A DNA stretch of 64,000 nt from Eonycteris spelaea (GCA_003508835.1 PUFA01000182.1:558001-622000); one strand, 5' to 3'; positions 1 through 26,616 are shown, numbered from the stretch's first letter. A program made the numbers and translations. The notes: generated by a model from the letters alone, not told the origin.

Positions 1-165
1 GGTATTAGGGATACAGCAGTTGAACAAGACGCAAAAGCTCCTGTCTTTGGAGCTAACGTTTTAGCGGGATGCGAGAGGCAGTAAACAAGATGAGTAAGTA
101 GTGTGTGCTGGAAGGTAGTAAGAACTACAGGGAATAATAGAGCAAGGGACGGATGGTGCGGGAGA
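1..165 (+). repeat. Ancient interspersed repeat fragment (family not named)
   Basis: The opening bases, with phrases such as 'gggatacagcagttgaacaa' and 'gtaaacaagatgagtaagta', resemble a common old mammalian repeat whose core reads roughly 'ggggatacagcagtgaacaa' followed by a run of AAATAAGTA-like words. I recognise the pattern but cannot name the family. It is cut by the window edge. From here to the MIR at 735 I see only unannotated LONP1 intron sequence, including a poly-T run near 212-229. Confidence 0.4.
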
Positions 166-734
166 CCGAGGAGGAAGGTGGGAGAGGAACACTCTCAGGA
201 GCGCAGCTGTGGTTTTTTTTTTTTTTTTTCATCACGCAGAGTGCTCTTAACCTGCCACGCAGCAGGCACCAAGGATACGGCAGCAAACAAGTCAAACACA
301 TTCCCTTTCCCTGAGAACTTGCAGTTCTAGTGGAAGAGGCAGGAAAGGTGGGGACTAGGATGATGTAACACAGAGAAAGCACAAGTGCCAGGAGCTTAAG
401 TTTTTGGAGTAGGAAGCACCCAAATGCTTCTCTTCTTCCCTACCCGCTCTTACTAAAAAATGATGTGGCAATGAGTCCATGGAGGAGAAAGGTTATCTGT
501 TAACTAAGCAAGGTCATACCATGAGTCAGCCTCTGCATTCACCCCCAGTGTCTCCCCCTCATGCTCCATTTTCTGTGAAATAAATCTCAGGGATCCCTTG
601 AAAAAGAGGACGATGCGAGAGGCAGCAGCAGCCAGTGGGGATGGGCAGGAAGGACCCTTCTGCCTCCTCCCGCACACTGCTGGTTGTGGCCCATCCCCGC
701 TTCCAAGGGCCTTCCTGGGTGTTGAACAGTGGTC

Positions 735-957
735 ACTCGCAGCTCCCAGAGCCAGACCCTGTGAGTCGTTCCGCCACCTCTAGCTTTGTAACCTTGGGCA
801 AGCTTTTCCACTGGACCTCCATTTTCTCATCTGTGAAGTGGACTTGCTAATTGTTCCTCACTTCTTAGAGCTACTGTGGGAGGTAAGTGAGGTCACGTGT
901 GTAAAGGATTAGCATGCTGCCTGGTGCTTAGTATGTCTCAGTAGTAAGCAGCTGCTA
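735..957 (+). repeat. MIR SINE fossil
   Basis: The stretch contains the MIR core words in order: 'gtaaccttgggcaagctttt', then 'cattttctcatctgtgaagt', then a region ending near 'ctggtgcttagtatgtctca'. This is the usual 5'-to-3' order of a tRNA-derived MIR in plus orientation. It is an old, diverged copy inside LONP1 intron 1. Confidence 0.75.
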
Positions 958-1603
958 TTTTCTCTGGGGACACCTCTGATATTTCCGAAGCCTGCCCTGG
1001 AGACCGTTTTTCTGTCCCTGACCCCACCTTCAGCAATCCTCTCTGCCTTCCCAGACCTCTGGGGCTGGGATGCAAGTATGATCCCCACAGCCCTGCAAAA
1101 TGACAGATGCCTTTTGTCCCCAGTGCCCAAGCAGAGATCCGATTCTTTTAAGAGATTCTGTGTGCCCACCTGGAGCTAGCCAGGAGGGTTCAGCGAGTCA
1201 CTTTGATTGTCATGAGGCTGGCATGTCGTATCACTATTTCCATTGCTGTCACCTTGTAAATAACAACAAAAAAAAGGGGACACTGCCAAAGGGAGGGGAT
1301 AGGTGCCGAGCAGTCAGCTGTTAGTAGAGGAGACGTGGGAATGTTTCTGTGGGACATGATAAATGTTTCTGAACTTGTTAGCAAAGCTACCTTTACTCTT
1401 AGTTTTGTAGTTGATGCTGTAGGCGGCTAACTTACCCATAGCTTTTCTCCTTATCAGTAGCCTCTGAGTACAAACAAGTGGCTCTTAATTTTCATTGGAT
1501 CAGGTACCCTTCTGACGGCTGTCATGGACTTTTTCTCTGGGAAAAATGCATAGTGTCAGGAATTCCCAGGTCGTAAGAGCCCCCGTTAGGGGATGAATTA
1601 AAA

Positions 1604-1752
1604 TACTGGTTCTCAAAGCCAATGCCTGGCTTAGCAGCAGCACCTGGATGCTTGTTTAGACCTTATCCATAGGAAACTACAGGGCTAGAGCCCAGCCATC
1701 TATTTTGACATGTCCTTTACTGCTGATGCATGCTAAAGTTTGTGAGCCGTTA
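1604..1752 (+). mobile_element. MER5/MER20-like hAT MITE fossil
   Basis: The segment starts with 'ctggttctcaaag' and ends with 'gctaaagtttgtgagccgtt', which are roughly inverted. Inside it has 'agcagcacctggatgcttgt' and 'gagcccagccatct'. This is the usual pattern of short non-autonomous hAT-Charlie elements, with terminal inverted repeats like CAGTGGTTCTCAAA. It is an old copy without coding capacity. Confidence 0.55.
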
Positions 1753-1962
1753 AGTTTGATCAGAATCTGATCTGGGAATTACCTCAAGCTTGAAAGAAAT
1801 CAGTTGAGTCCTAAAGACATCTGTGTACCACCCATTGGTTGTTTCCTAGGAGACATCGACCCTCTACCTGCCATTGAAATGACATCAAGAGAATGTGCTG
1901 TGTTCCTGGAGGTTTTGATGATCAATGAATAGGGTAGAGATGTGATTGATGGGCTACATTTG

Positions 1963-2207
1963 TTTTTTTGTTTTTTTTTTTGTTTTTTTTTAATATTATT
2001 TATGCCTACAGCATCTGGTCTTCCTGGGTGGTCTCCCATCCAAGTACTAACCAGGCCTGACCCTACTTAGCGTCGGAGATCAGACATCGGGCTTGTTCAG
2101 GGTGGCATGGCCATAGACCATGGACCGTGGCTCCACTGGGGCATGAACCCAGGACCTTCTGTCTGTAAAGCAGACGTGTAACTTCTACACTATGGAACCA
2201 CGTCTGG
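1963..2207 (-). mobile_element. Chimeric tRNA-Val / 5S rRNA SINE (MEG-like, fruit-bat type)
   Basis: Read on the minus strand, 2199-2128 is a tRNA-like head that follows tRNA-Val(UAC) closely. It begins GGTTCCATAGTGTAG, has a 7-base anticodon loop TTTACAG (anticodon TAC), a T arm GGTCCTGGGTTCATGCCCC, and ends GTGGAGCCA. Next, 2118-2004 is a nearly complete 5S rRNA copy: it opens GTCTATGGCCATGCCACCC, contains GGTTAGTACTTGGATGGGAG, and ends GATGCTGTAGGC. An A-rich tail (T-rich on the plus strand) follows at 2003-1963. Flanking direct repeats TGGGCT(A/G)CATTTG at 1950-1962 and 2208-2220 differ at one base and look like a target-site duplication. Such tRNA/5S chimeras were described from megabats (MEG SINEs). 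The exact subfamily is inferred. Confidence 0.85.
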
Positions 2208-2601
2208 TGGGCTGCATTTGGATTATATTTAGTGTCATCTTTCTGACACTGATGAAATTAGAATGGTTTAGATTTTCAAGCCAAGACATTTTGCCACTGA
2301 AACAACTCTTGAATGTTAAATTAACTTCTGGTGCTGGCCATTTGCTTACTTTGAATTTTTTCTTTAGGAAGTGGTGAGGGGGTGGGGACCACTGAGGTAT
2401 GCAGCTGGCCAACACTGTCCCTCTGCAGTCTCCATACATCTATCTTTTGTTTGTTTGGGGTTCAGATATTCTTGGACCACGTTGGTTGGTGTTCTGCGTC
2501 AGATTCGCATGTCCCCAGAGAAGAATAAACTCTAGAACTGTTGTCAAAATGTCAGCCAGAAAACTTTGCATTTCACTTGAGGTCATTGTCATTCATGCTA
2601 G

Positions 2602-18344
<15,743 letters not shown>

Positions 18345-18453
18345 TGCTGGCCCACGGGCCCGGCCCCCGGGCAGCCGAGCTGCCACACCACAAGGCTTAG
18401 CACTGAAGAACCTCAATCATGGCTTAATCATGGAGTCTGGCACATATGAACTG

Positions 18454-18459
18454 TTTATT
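18454..18459 (-). promoter_or_regulatory. RPL36: Possible RPL36 poly(A) signal (AATAAA)
   Basis: On the minus strand an AATAAA hexamer (TTTATT on plus) lies about 155 bases past the RPL36 stop and only 3 bases from the LONP1 ATTAAA on the other strand. If used, the RPL36 3' UTR would overlap that of LONP1. A closer variant, AATGAA (TTCATT on plus at 18592-18597), lies 16 bases past the stop, which is the spacing typical of very short ribosomal-protein 3' UTRs. Confidence 0.5.
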
Positions 18460-18462
18460 ATG

Positions 18463-18468
18463 ATTAAA
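18463..18468 (+). promoter_or_regulatory. LONP1: LONP1 poly(A) signal (ATTAAA)
   Basis: ATTAAA lies 119 bases after the LONP1 stop, within TATGATTAAATC. A T/G-rich stretch (TGTTGCTTCCTTTTGTGTC, about 18488-18506) follows at the spacing expected of a downstream element. It gives LONP1 a very short 3' UTR. Confidence 0.75.
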
Positions 18469-18612
18469 TCTAATTTCCAGTACCACCTGTTGCTTCCTTT
18501 TGTGTCTACCCCCCTCCCCCCCCAGAGCCCCATGAAGGGTCAGGTGGGACCTCCCCCTAGTGCCAATGCAGAAGCCCGGTTCTGAATAGGCTTCATTGCA
18601 GGGGCAGAAGGG

Positions 18613-19931
<1,319 letters not shown>

Positions 19932-20111
19932 GGCTGCAAACAAGAGCGGGAGAGGGGCTGGAGTTAAGTTTCAGTTCGGCCACTGCCGCCCGGAATCCCG
20001 TACCCTGGCTCCTTCGGGGTCATTTGCTGCATCCAGCCAGCCCCCTGAGCCCCACTGGGACCCCGGGGGTCCGGATGGCAAGGGATCCCACCTCCCCACG
20101 GTCCAACTAAC

Positions 20112-20146
20112 CTACTGCTCCTCAATGGCTACCGCGGCGGAAGGGC
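20112..20146 (-). promoter_or_regulatory. RPL36: RPL36 non-coding first exon with TOP-like start
   Basis: On the minus strand CCCTTCCGCCGCGGTAGCC is followed by GAGGAGCAGTAG and then GTTAGT, a good 5' splice site. Ribosomal-protein mRNAs normally start at a C within a pyrimidine tract (TOP), and CCTTCC fits. A CpG-rich stretch (about 19780-20260) surrounds it. The exact start site and the choice between donors GTTAGT and GTAGGT are inferred. Confidence 0.55.
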
Positions 20147-20929
20147 CGACCCTGCGCGGAATTCTGGGATACCTACTGCACGCGGGACGCGCGGGCCAGA
20201 GAGGCAGAAAGGCCGCGCGCGCCCTCTGGCGGGTGGAGGCTTCCCTGCGGTCTCTCAGCAAGAGCGTTTACTCCAGCGGGCACTAGGGAGGGGTGACTTC
20301 GTGGGCGTGCCTGTGGCTGCGGTGCCGCCCATCGCCGGTGGGTTGAAAGTCAGAATCTCAACTTGGTTGATTGCCGGCTTATCTCAGACCTCGGCCGCTA
20401 CCTGGCTGACCCTGCGCCAGGGACTTCACCTCCCAGTACCCGAAATTCTCCATTTACAGAATGAGAACAATAATAAGACACATTCCAAACTGTTTAGAGA
20501 AATTATAATACCTGGCACAAAATAAAACTTTCATAAACAGAGGTATTGGCTTTTCTGCAAGAGGCCAAGTTCTGGGCTAAGGCTGAGGACGGCGAAGTGA
20601 TATAGCGCCACCTGGTGGCATTTGCTATGATTTGATGTAATTTTAGGTGATGCAGAGAGTTAAGATGGAAACAACAAAAGTTTTTTTCCTGGTTATCTTT
20701 CAATCTTATTTATCTCCAACAGATGGTCTCAATTTGGGTTTAGTCCTCCTAATACTTGCTCTTCGAGGCTTGAGCAGCCAACAATAGCCAGCAATTTGTA
20801 ACGTGGTATTCATTCTACAGTTTTTATCTTTACAGTTGCTTTTTCTTTATGCAAGCATCTCTGGTTTCCCATTTTAAAGAAACTCAGTTTTCAATTCATT
20901 GATGTAAATGTCAGCCATGCAGATATAGC

Positions 20930-21080
20930 CCATATTTTGCCTTGAAGAGAGACAGACTGGTGTCAGAACCCCTGCTTCTGCCATTGACTTCCCCTCTAAT
21001 CCTGTTTCCTCACCTACAAAATGGGATCATGAGATTATGAATGTCAAGTACATGGTGTCTGATGCGCATTATCATCATTG
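20930..21080 (+). repeat. MIR SINE fossil
   Basis: 'gcttctgccattgacttccc', 'ctgtttcctcacctacaaaa' and 'tgggatcatgagattatgaa' give the MIR order. It lies between RPL36 and HSD11B1L. A second MIR-like piece lies at about 21520-21610 ('gcaagtcacatcacctctct', 'cctgttttctcatctgtaaa'). The rest of 20260-21850 shows no gene that I can support. Confidence 0.6.
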
Positions 21081-21310
21081 GTGCACAAAGCATGTACTTC
21101 ATGTGGCAAAGAAAGCCTTTGATCCAAAATCAGTAGCCTTCCTTCTGCCTTTAACTTCCTGGGTGCATACACCCCTACCCCAGCCTCAGTTTCCCCACCT
21201 GTGAAATGAGGTTGAGAGTTCTAGTGTACACATCCCCTCTTCCCTGACTGTTGCCAGCAAACTGGAAAGACCAAGGAATCTGAACAACATATGTGCAAGG
21301 AAAAAGGATG

Positions 21311-21316
21311 TTTATT
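21311..21316 (-). promoter_or_regulatory. HSD11B1L: HSD11B1L poly(A) signal (AATAAA)
   Basis: TTTATT on the plus strand gives AATAAA on the minus strand, about 540 bases beyond the HSD11B1L stop. It is the first canonical hexamer I see downstream in that direction. Confidence 0.5.
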
Positions 21317-21854
21317 ATGAAATGGGAGGCTGCATCTGGCAAGAACACATTCTTTCCCTCGTCCCCCTCCTCAGTCCCCACCGTTAGGTGGACAGCTTCA
21401 CAGTTCTCCTAGATCGGGGCAAGGGCTGGGCGATGGTCCGAGACTGAGTGGAAAGAACAAATAAGGTGGTTCCAGATGGGAGTCAGAGAGGGTTCCAAGG
21501 GTGGCTCAGGGAAGGTGTGACCTTGTTTGGTATGGCCAGAATCCTGGAGCAAGTCACATCACCTCTCTGAGCCTGTTTTCTCATCTGTAAAATGGAAGCA
21601 GATGATGACCAAGTAGACCCAGGTGATGCCTGCCCAGGCCCGGCGAGGAGCTGGTACACGGTCGCCGCTCTCACACTGGAGTTCTCACTGTTTCCAGACG
21701 CCGGTCGGTTTTCTCGGTTCTCCTTTTCTGTCCCAACGACTCTACCCTGGGCCTGGCCACCCTCTCAGAGGTGTCTCGGTCTGTGTCCTGACTTCAGGAC
21801 AGCTGGATGGAGGGTCCCCCTCTGAGAAGATGAAGGGGCTTCACACCCAGGAGC

Positions 21855-24379
21855 TCAGGCAGCAGTCACGTTGAGCTCCTGCCTGACGAACCAGGCCCTC
21901 GGGCGTGGCAGCCAGGCCCGGAGCACGCAGAGCAGGTGGAAGCGCCGGGGATAGAAGACGCGGGAGGTGCGCGTGGCGCCTCCACGGATCACGGCGAGGG
22001 CCGCCTTGGGCCCCGGGCTGCCTTGGCCCTCGTGACACCCCTGGAAATGGGAGGGCGTGGTGGAGACTGCAGCTGGCGACACCCTCCCCAGTCCCCGGGT
22101 CGCGCCCCTGGTCTTACCTGACTCCCTCTGCGGCCGAGGCCCGATCCCAGAGGCCCAGGACGCACATGGTGACGGCCACGTTCACGTCCTGCACGTCCAG
22201 CTCCCGCCGCAGGGAGCTGAAGAAGCTGTCCACTGCAAACTTGGCCGCCGAATAGGGGCTGGAGAAGGACCTGGGCACGCGGCCTAGGGGCGCGGGAGGG
22301 CGGGGCTGAGCGGCTACACTCGCTCCCTCTCCTCCAGGAAGCCTTCCTGCCCCATCCAGGCTCGCCTGCATCGAGGCCTGTGGCCTCCCCAGTCCCACCC
22401 CATGCACACGCACCCAGCAGCGATGACACCACCACCAGGGAGCCCTTGCTTTCCGTCAGACTGGGCAGAGCCAACGAAGTTAGTTGCACGTAACTCAGGA
22501 AGTTCACCTGTAGGTGGCAAGGGTTCGTTACCAGGCAAAGGAGGAGCCCAAGCCCGAATGTTGGGTCCGGGGGCAGAACCTATAAACCTGGGAGCGGGGC
22601 TGGTTAAGGATGGGTGGGCACAAGGGCCAGGACCTGAGTCCAGGTTAGAGGAGGCGGACCTCAAGCCCAGGGGAGGAGCCAATGCCTAGAGAGGGTGGAC
22701 CCTAGGGCCAGAGGGGGTGGGGCCCGAAGAGGAATGTGGAGAAGGTGGAGTCTGGGAGGATTAGGCTGGAGGGCAGAACCATGGGTGGAAAGTTGAAAGG
22801 AGGTGGAACCTAGCGCCCCGGGAAAGTGGGATCTGGGGCTGGGAGTAGATAAAGCACGGGCCCGGGAGGGCGGAGCCAGAGCCGAGAGGGGCGGGGCAGG
22901 GAAGGGGCGGAGCACCTGCATGAGCCAGCGTGCTGCCTGGGCGCTGCGGGCCCGCGTGCCTGCTGGGGCGGCACCGAGGTGATTCAGCACGAGGTAGTCC
23001 AGCCCACCTGGCCCGAAGAAGCCTGTCAGCCAGGAGCTAGACCTTGGGACTCCGCCCTCTGGACAAGATAAGGGTCCCCTCCCTAGCCCCGCCCTTAGAA
23101 CCAGCAAAGCTCCGCCCAGAGCACTGACTCAAGGAGCTCTGTCCTAAACTGGCTCCTCCCAAGATCAGACCCCGCCCTACTCCTTGCATCCAGCCAAGCT
23201 TCGTCCAAGGGGCTGGGCCAGAGTTCCGCCCCCTTGATGCAATGAGGCTCCACCCCTAGCCACATCCCAGAACCTTATAAACCTCCGCCCACACATACCT
23301 GTTACTATCGCACCCCCACCCCAATTGGGTTCTGCCCCTAAGGCCTAGGCTAAGGCCCCCCGACTTCAGGCCCCGCCCCTCACCCAGCTTGTCCAGCGCA
23401 AACTGCACCACGCGCTCGGGAACCTCAGGGGAGGCCATATCCGCAGCGATGTAGAAGACCTTGGGAGCGCCCAGCTTCCGGCAGTTCCCTACCACCTGGG
23501 GGGGCCAGAGCTGCCCGTGGGCCCCTCCACCCGCGCTAGCCCCCTCCACCTGTCGGGTGCATTGGGGCCCCAGCCTGAAGCCTCCTCCCCTACTGAGCCT
23601 CCTGTTCCCTTCCCAAAGTTTTACCACAAACTGGCTGCCAGTTGGCCAGAATAGGGGACGTTTTGTTTGCTCAATCACCAACACTTAAAACTCTGGGGAT
23701 TTCAAATAAACCCCGAGGTTTCTGGCTCCTCTTGAAATTCTGGGAGGCTTGTTTCCAAGAGCTGTACATTTCCTTGGAACATTCTGTCGCTAAGAAATGT
23801 CCACCCACCGTGCTTTTGAGTTTGAGAACCCTGGCTATTGTCGCATGTTTCGGACACTACCGATATTCCCATTTATTGAGGAACACTCCCTGCTTTACAC
23901 TCACGGTCTTACTGCATCCATCCAACACCTTAACCCATGAAAAGGTACTTTTACTTTCTCCATTTTGCAAATGAGGACACTAAGGCTCAGAGAGGTTAAG
24001 CAACTTGCCTGAGGTTACACAGGAACCCTGGATCTTTGCAGGGATTCAAACCCACGCCACTCCCACCGCCACCATTACAGCCAGAATGGGATCTCACCTT
24101 CTGCAGGAGGGCCTCGGTGGGCAGTGAGCACCAGGTGGGAGCCCAGGCGGGCATAGTGATATGCCAGCTCCTCTCCGACACCTGCACTGGCCCCTGTCAG
24201 CAGCACTCGGGCTCCCTGGAGGCTAGCTGGCAGTGAGCAGGGGTTGTCAGCCTGGGGGTGCATCGGCAGCCAGCCCAGTTCCTCCCTCTCCCACCCGGGC
24301 ACTTACCTGGATCAAAGTTGTCAGCCCAATAATAGGCGAAGAAGAGGGCTCCCACCGCAGTGAGCAGCAGCACCTTCAT
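21855..24379 (-). CDS. HSD11B1L: Hydroxysteroid 11-beta dehydrogenase 1-like (SDR), two frame breaks
   Basis: Membrane-anchored short-chain dehydrogenase/reductase related to HSD11B1; its physiological substrate is not well established. Exons on the minus strand: 24307-24379, 24098-24226, 23384-23495, 22916-23007, 22414-22507, 22118-22283 and 21855-22040. It starts MKVLLLTAVGALFFAYYW, an N-terminal membrane anchor. Exon 24098-24226 has the Rossmann cofactor motif TGASAGVG. Exon 22414-22507 has SLVVVSSLLG with the catalytic serine, and exon 22118-22283 has YSAAK with the catalytic Tyr and Lys. It ends FVRQELNVTAA. Splice sites are canonical. Two indels break the frame: two bases are missing near 24116 and one base near 22011-22017. 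Corrected length is about 284 residues. It is either a recently decaying gene or an assembly error. Confidence 0.88.
22008..22020 (-). other. HSD11B1L: One-base deletion in HSD11B1L last exon
   Basis: GVTRAKAA reads in the frame set by the splice site, but GPKAALAVIRGGATR follows only after a +1 correction. Read literally, translation stops at TGA about 10 codons later. The break falls in a CCCGGGGCCC run, a context where base-count errors are common. Confidence 0.85.
22560..23390. repeat. Complementary GC-rich repeat tracts flanking HSD11B1L exon 4
   Basis: Plus-strand 22560-22915 (the intron downstream of exon 4) repeats G-rich words such as GGTGGACCCTAGG, GGTGGAGTCTGGG, GGTGGAACCTAG and GGGCGGAGC. 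Plus-strand 23040-23385 (the upstream intron) repeats the complementary kind: CTCCGCCC, GCTCCGCCC, CCCCGCCC and CTCCACCCC. The 9-mer GGGCGGAGC at 22868-22876 and 22905-22913 is the exact complement of GCTCCGCCC at 23109-23117. The units are degenerate, roughly 30-60 bases apart. Confidence 0.65.
23935..24075 (-). repeat. MIR SINE fossil
   Basis: 'ttgcaaatgaggacactaag', 'gctcagagaggttaagcaac', 'ttgcctgaggttacacagga' and 'gggattcaaacccacgccac' are the MIR core read in reverse. It lies within the HSD11B1L intron 23496-24097. Confidence 0.85.
24111..24121 (-). other. HSD11B1L: Two-base deletion in HSD11B1L exon 2
   Basis: On the minus strand LVLTAH ends at CAC (24117-24119), and the conserved EALLQK resumes with GAG at 24113-24115. 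Only one base (24116) stands between them where a full codon is expected (Thr in human). The exon is 129 bases long, but phases 1 in and 0 out require 3n+2 (131). Confidence 0.88.
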
Positions 24380-24739
24380 GGCCCTCCCAGGTCAGCAGCA
24401 GGAGAGAGGGTGGCCGGCATAGGTCTGGCTCCCAGCCACACCGTTTCCCTAACTGCACCTTTGTACGAAGAAGCTCTTTGCGGTCCTGGGCCCGCCCCGT
24501 TTCTCCATGTCCACCGCCTGGTCCGTAGAGCTCACCTGAACAACTGCAGCACTCTCCCCGCCTCTTCCGGAGACCTCCAGGCAGCAGCAGAGTCACATCT
24601 TGCCTCCCGCGCTGGGACTCCTCCCTGTTTCACTGAGGACCCAAGCCAGACTCCTTGATGGTCGAAAAGGCCTCCATGGAGCAGTCCCTCTTGCTCACTT
24701 TTTGCCACACCAGCTACCTTGCTGTTCCTCCGAACCGGC

Positions 24740-25140
24740 CGGTCTCCGTCTGCCTCACGGCCTTTGCACTGGCTGTTCCCGCTGCCTAGACTGCTCTTCA
24801 AAAATGTAATCCCATGGCTTGCTCTCACTTCTTTCAAGTCTCAGGGCAAAACTTACTCCCTCCTCGGGCATTTCCCTGGCCTCCTTTTCAAAATTACCTC
24901 CCTTCCTTGTCCTTTCTCACTCTCTTACTTCTAGAACTTTTATCTCCTCAGCACTTTTCATCACCTGAAATCACTTGCTTTGTTGTTACATGTTCACTGT
25001 CCCTCCCTCCCCCAGAGTCCGTCAGCCCTGCGAGGCCAGGAAGGAAACAGAAACCTACTTCTGTTTTGTTCACCATTGGGTCTTCAGTGCCCCAAACTGT
25101 GCCAGGTACACAGCTGGTACTCAATACATACCAGATCCAC
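24740..25140 (+). repeat. L2 LINE 3'-end fossil
   Basis: 'cctttgcactggctgttccc', 'ttcaagtctcagggcaaaac', 'cacttttcatcacctgaaat', 'ccattgggtcttcagtgccc' and 'cacagctggtactcaataca' follow the L2 3' order to its end. It lies upstream of HSD11B1L. A second L2-like piece lies at about 25690-25900. 25150-25690 and 25900-26150 otherwise hold only a short GGAT-rich simple repeat near 25930-25995. Confidence 0.75.
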
Positions 25141-26270
25141 ACAGAGTGATATGAGGAATGTGGGCGGCAAGAGTTGGGGAGCCCACAGAGACCACTCTGT
25201 CCAGAGACACCCAGAAGGAATCAGACACTCAAGGCTGGGTTGGAGACAGAGGTCTCTGTGTCATGAAGTTTAAGATGTGATTTCACCTGTGGGAGTGATT
25301 CTTGTTCCAGGGAGAATCAGACCGAGTGATAAAAGTTTGGGGAGTCATGGGTCTCCCCTGAAAAGGGCACAGGCCCATCTCACCTTGGGGTTTACATTCT
25401 CTGGACTGGGTGGCACCAAGAGGGGTTTGGGACTTTCAGGACCCAGTAGGCTGAGCGGACTGCGGAGTCCGCATATCTCCAATCTCTACATTCAGCCCTA
25501 TGCCCCGCCCCCTCCCCCCCACTACAAAGTTCCGGCTGCCTCCTCCCTGGCTCCCCGCTTCACACTCCCTTCCTCCCACCTTATCCTCCCATGCAGCCAA
25601 AGGGATTTCTCTGTCAAAAGAAATCTGCGTGCCCCTGCCCGGTCCAAACTCTCCTGAGGGCTTGCCACTGCCCCGCACAAAGACCAAGCTCCTCACAGCC
25701 CAGAAGGCCCAGCGTCTAGCCTCTGCCCACCGGTCCATCCTCATCTCCCACTGCTCCTGTCCATCTCAGACTCCTGTCTGAGAATCAGTTCTCCGAAAGT
25801 GAACTCCTCGCCCTCCTCGTCATGCCAGCCATTCCCGCGGCAGGGAACGTGCTCCCACCTCCTTCACTTTCAGAGAAAGCCTATGAAGCCCCTCAGCCTT
25901 GAGCACAGCAGCCCCACAGGGGAGGCAGGGTTGGATGAATGGATGAGTGGGAGGGAGGAAGGGAGAAAGAGAGGATGGTGGATAGATGGATGGATGAAGC
26001 AGCCGGGCTGCGACGCGGAAGGAATGGGAGAACCAGATCCTCGCAGAACTCACTGGCCCCCTTACCTCGCCGGGCATCAGTTTCCCCACGGGACAAGGGG
26101 GCGGGCGACTGCTTTGCGTTCCTAAGTGCACACTCACCCACACGGCCTCAGTTTCTCCTGCCGTCCACCGGGGCTGGGGTACGGAATGGGAGCCGCGCGC
26201 ACGCCCGTCGGGTTTCCCCTAGCGGCCGCAGCCAGCTGCACCCCGACTGTCCCCTGCCGGTAGCGCCAAG

Positions 26271-26469
26271 GTCACGTGACTCCGAGCCCCAGGCTGCGGG
26301 AACATCGCGCTCAGGCGTTGCCGGGCAACGGCCTGCCACCTAGCTCTCGGGCTCCCAGCCGAAACCCTGGCTCCGCCCTCTGCGCGGAAACTCCATCCTC
26401 CTAACCCCGATCACGGACCTGAGAGCCGCCTCTCTCGTACAAGTCCGGTCCTGCGTTGCCATGACAACC
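26271..26469. promoter_or_regulatory. Two RFX X-box-like palindromes and a GTCACGTGAC E-box
   Basis: GTCACGTGAC (26271-26280) is a perfect palindromic E-box of the USF/MITF/TFE type. GTTGCCGGGCAAC (26315-26327) is a perfect 13-base X-box palindrome. GTTGCCATGACAAC (about 26456-26469) is a second X-box with both half sites. RFX-family factors bind GTTRCC-N-GGYAAC motifs. All three lie in GC-rich DNA between the divergent genes HSD11B1L and MICOS13. Which gene they serve is not visible. Confidence 0.55.
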
Positions 26470-26616
26470 ATCTTCTAGGCACACTCTTCCCAGGCCCCGG
26501 CCCTAATTCCCCCGCGTGGGCGCAGGCTGATCTCCAGGGCTCCGACATCTTCTTGAGCCACTCTCACGTCTCATTCCAGACACCCGACTTCTCTTTCCCT
26601 TCACGCCACCAAGGCC

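Noticed and set aside
2004..2118. A functional 5S rRNA gene on the minus strand
   Set aside because: It is fused to a tRNA-like head and an A-rich tail, flanked by direct repeats, and carries several substitutions. It is part of a SINE.
2128..2199. A functional tRNA-Val gene on the minus strand
   Set aside because: The D arm is shortened and the anticodon stem has a mismatch, and the sequence runs straight into the 5S part. It is the SINE head.
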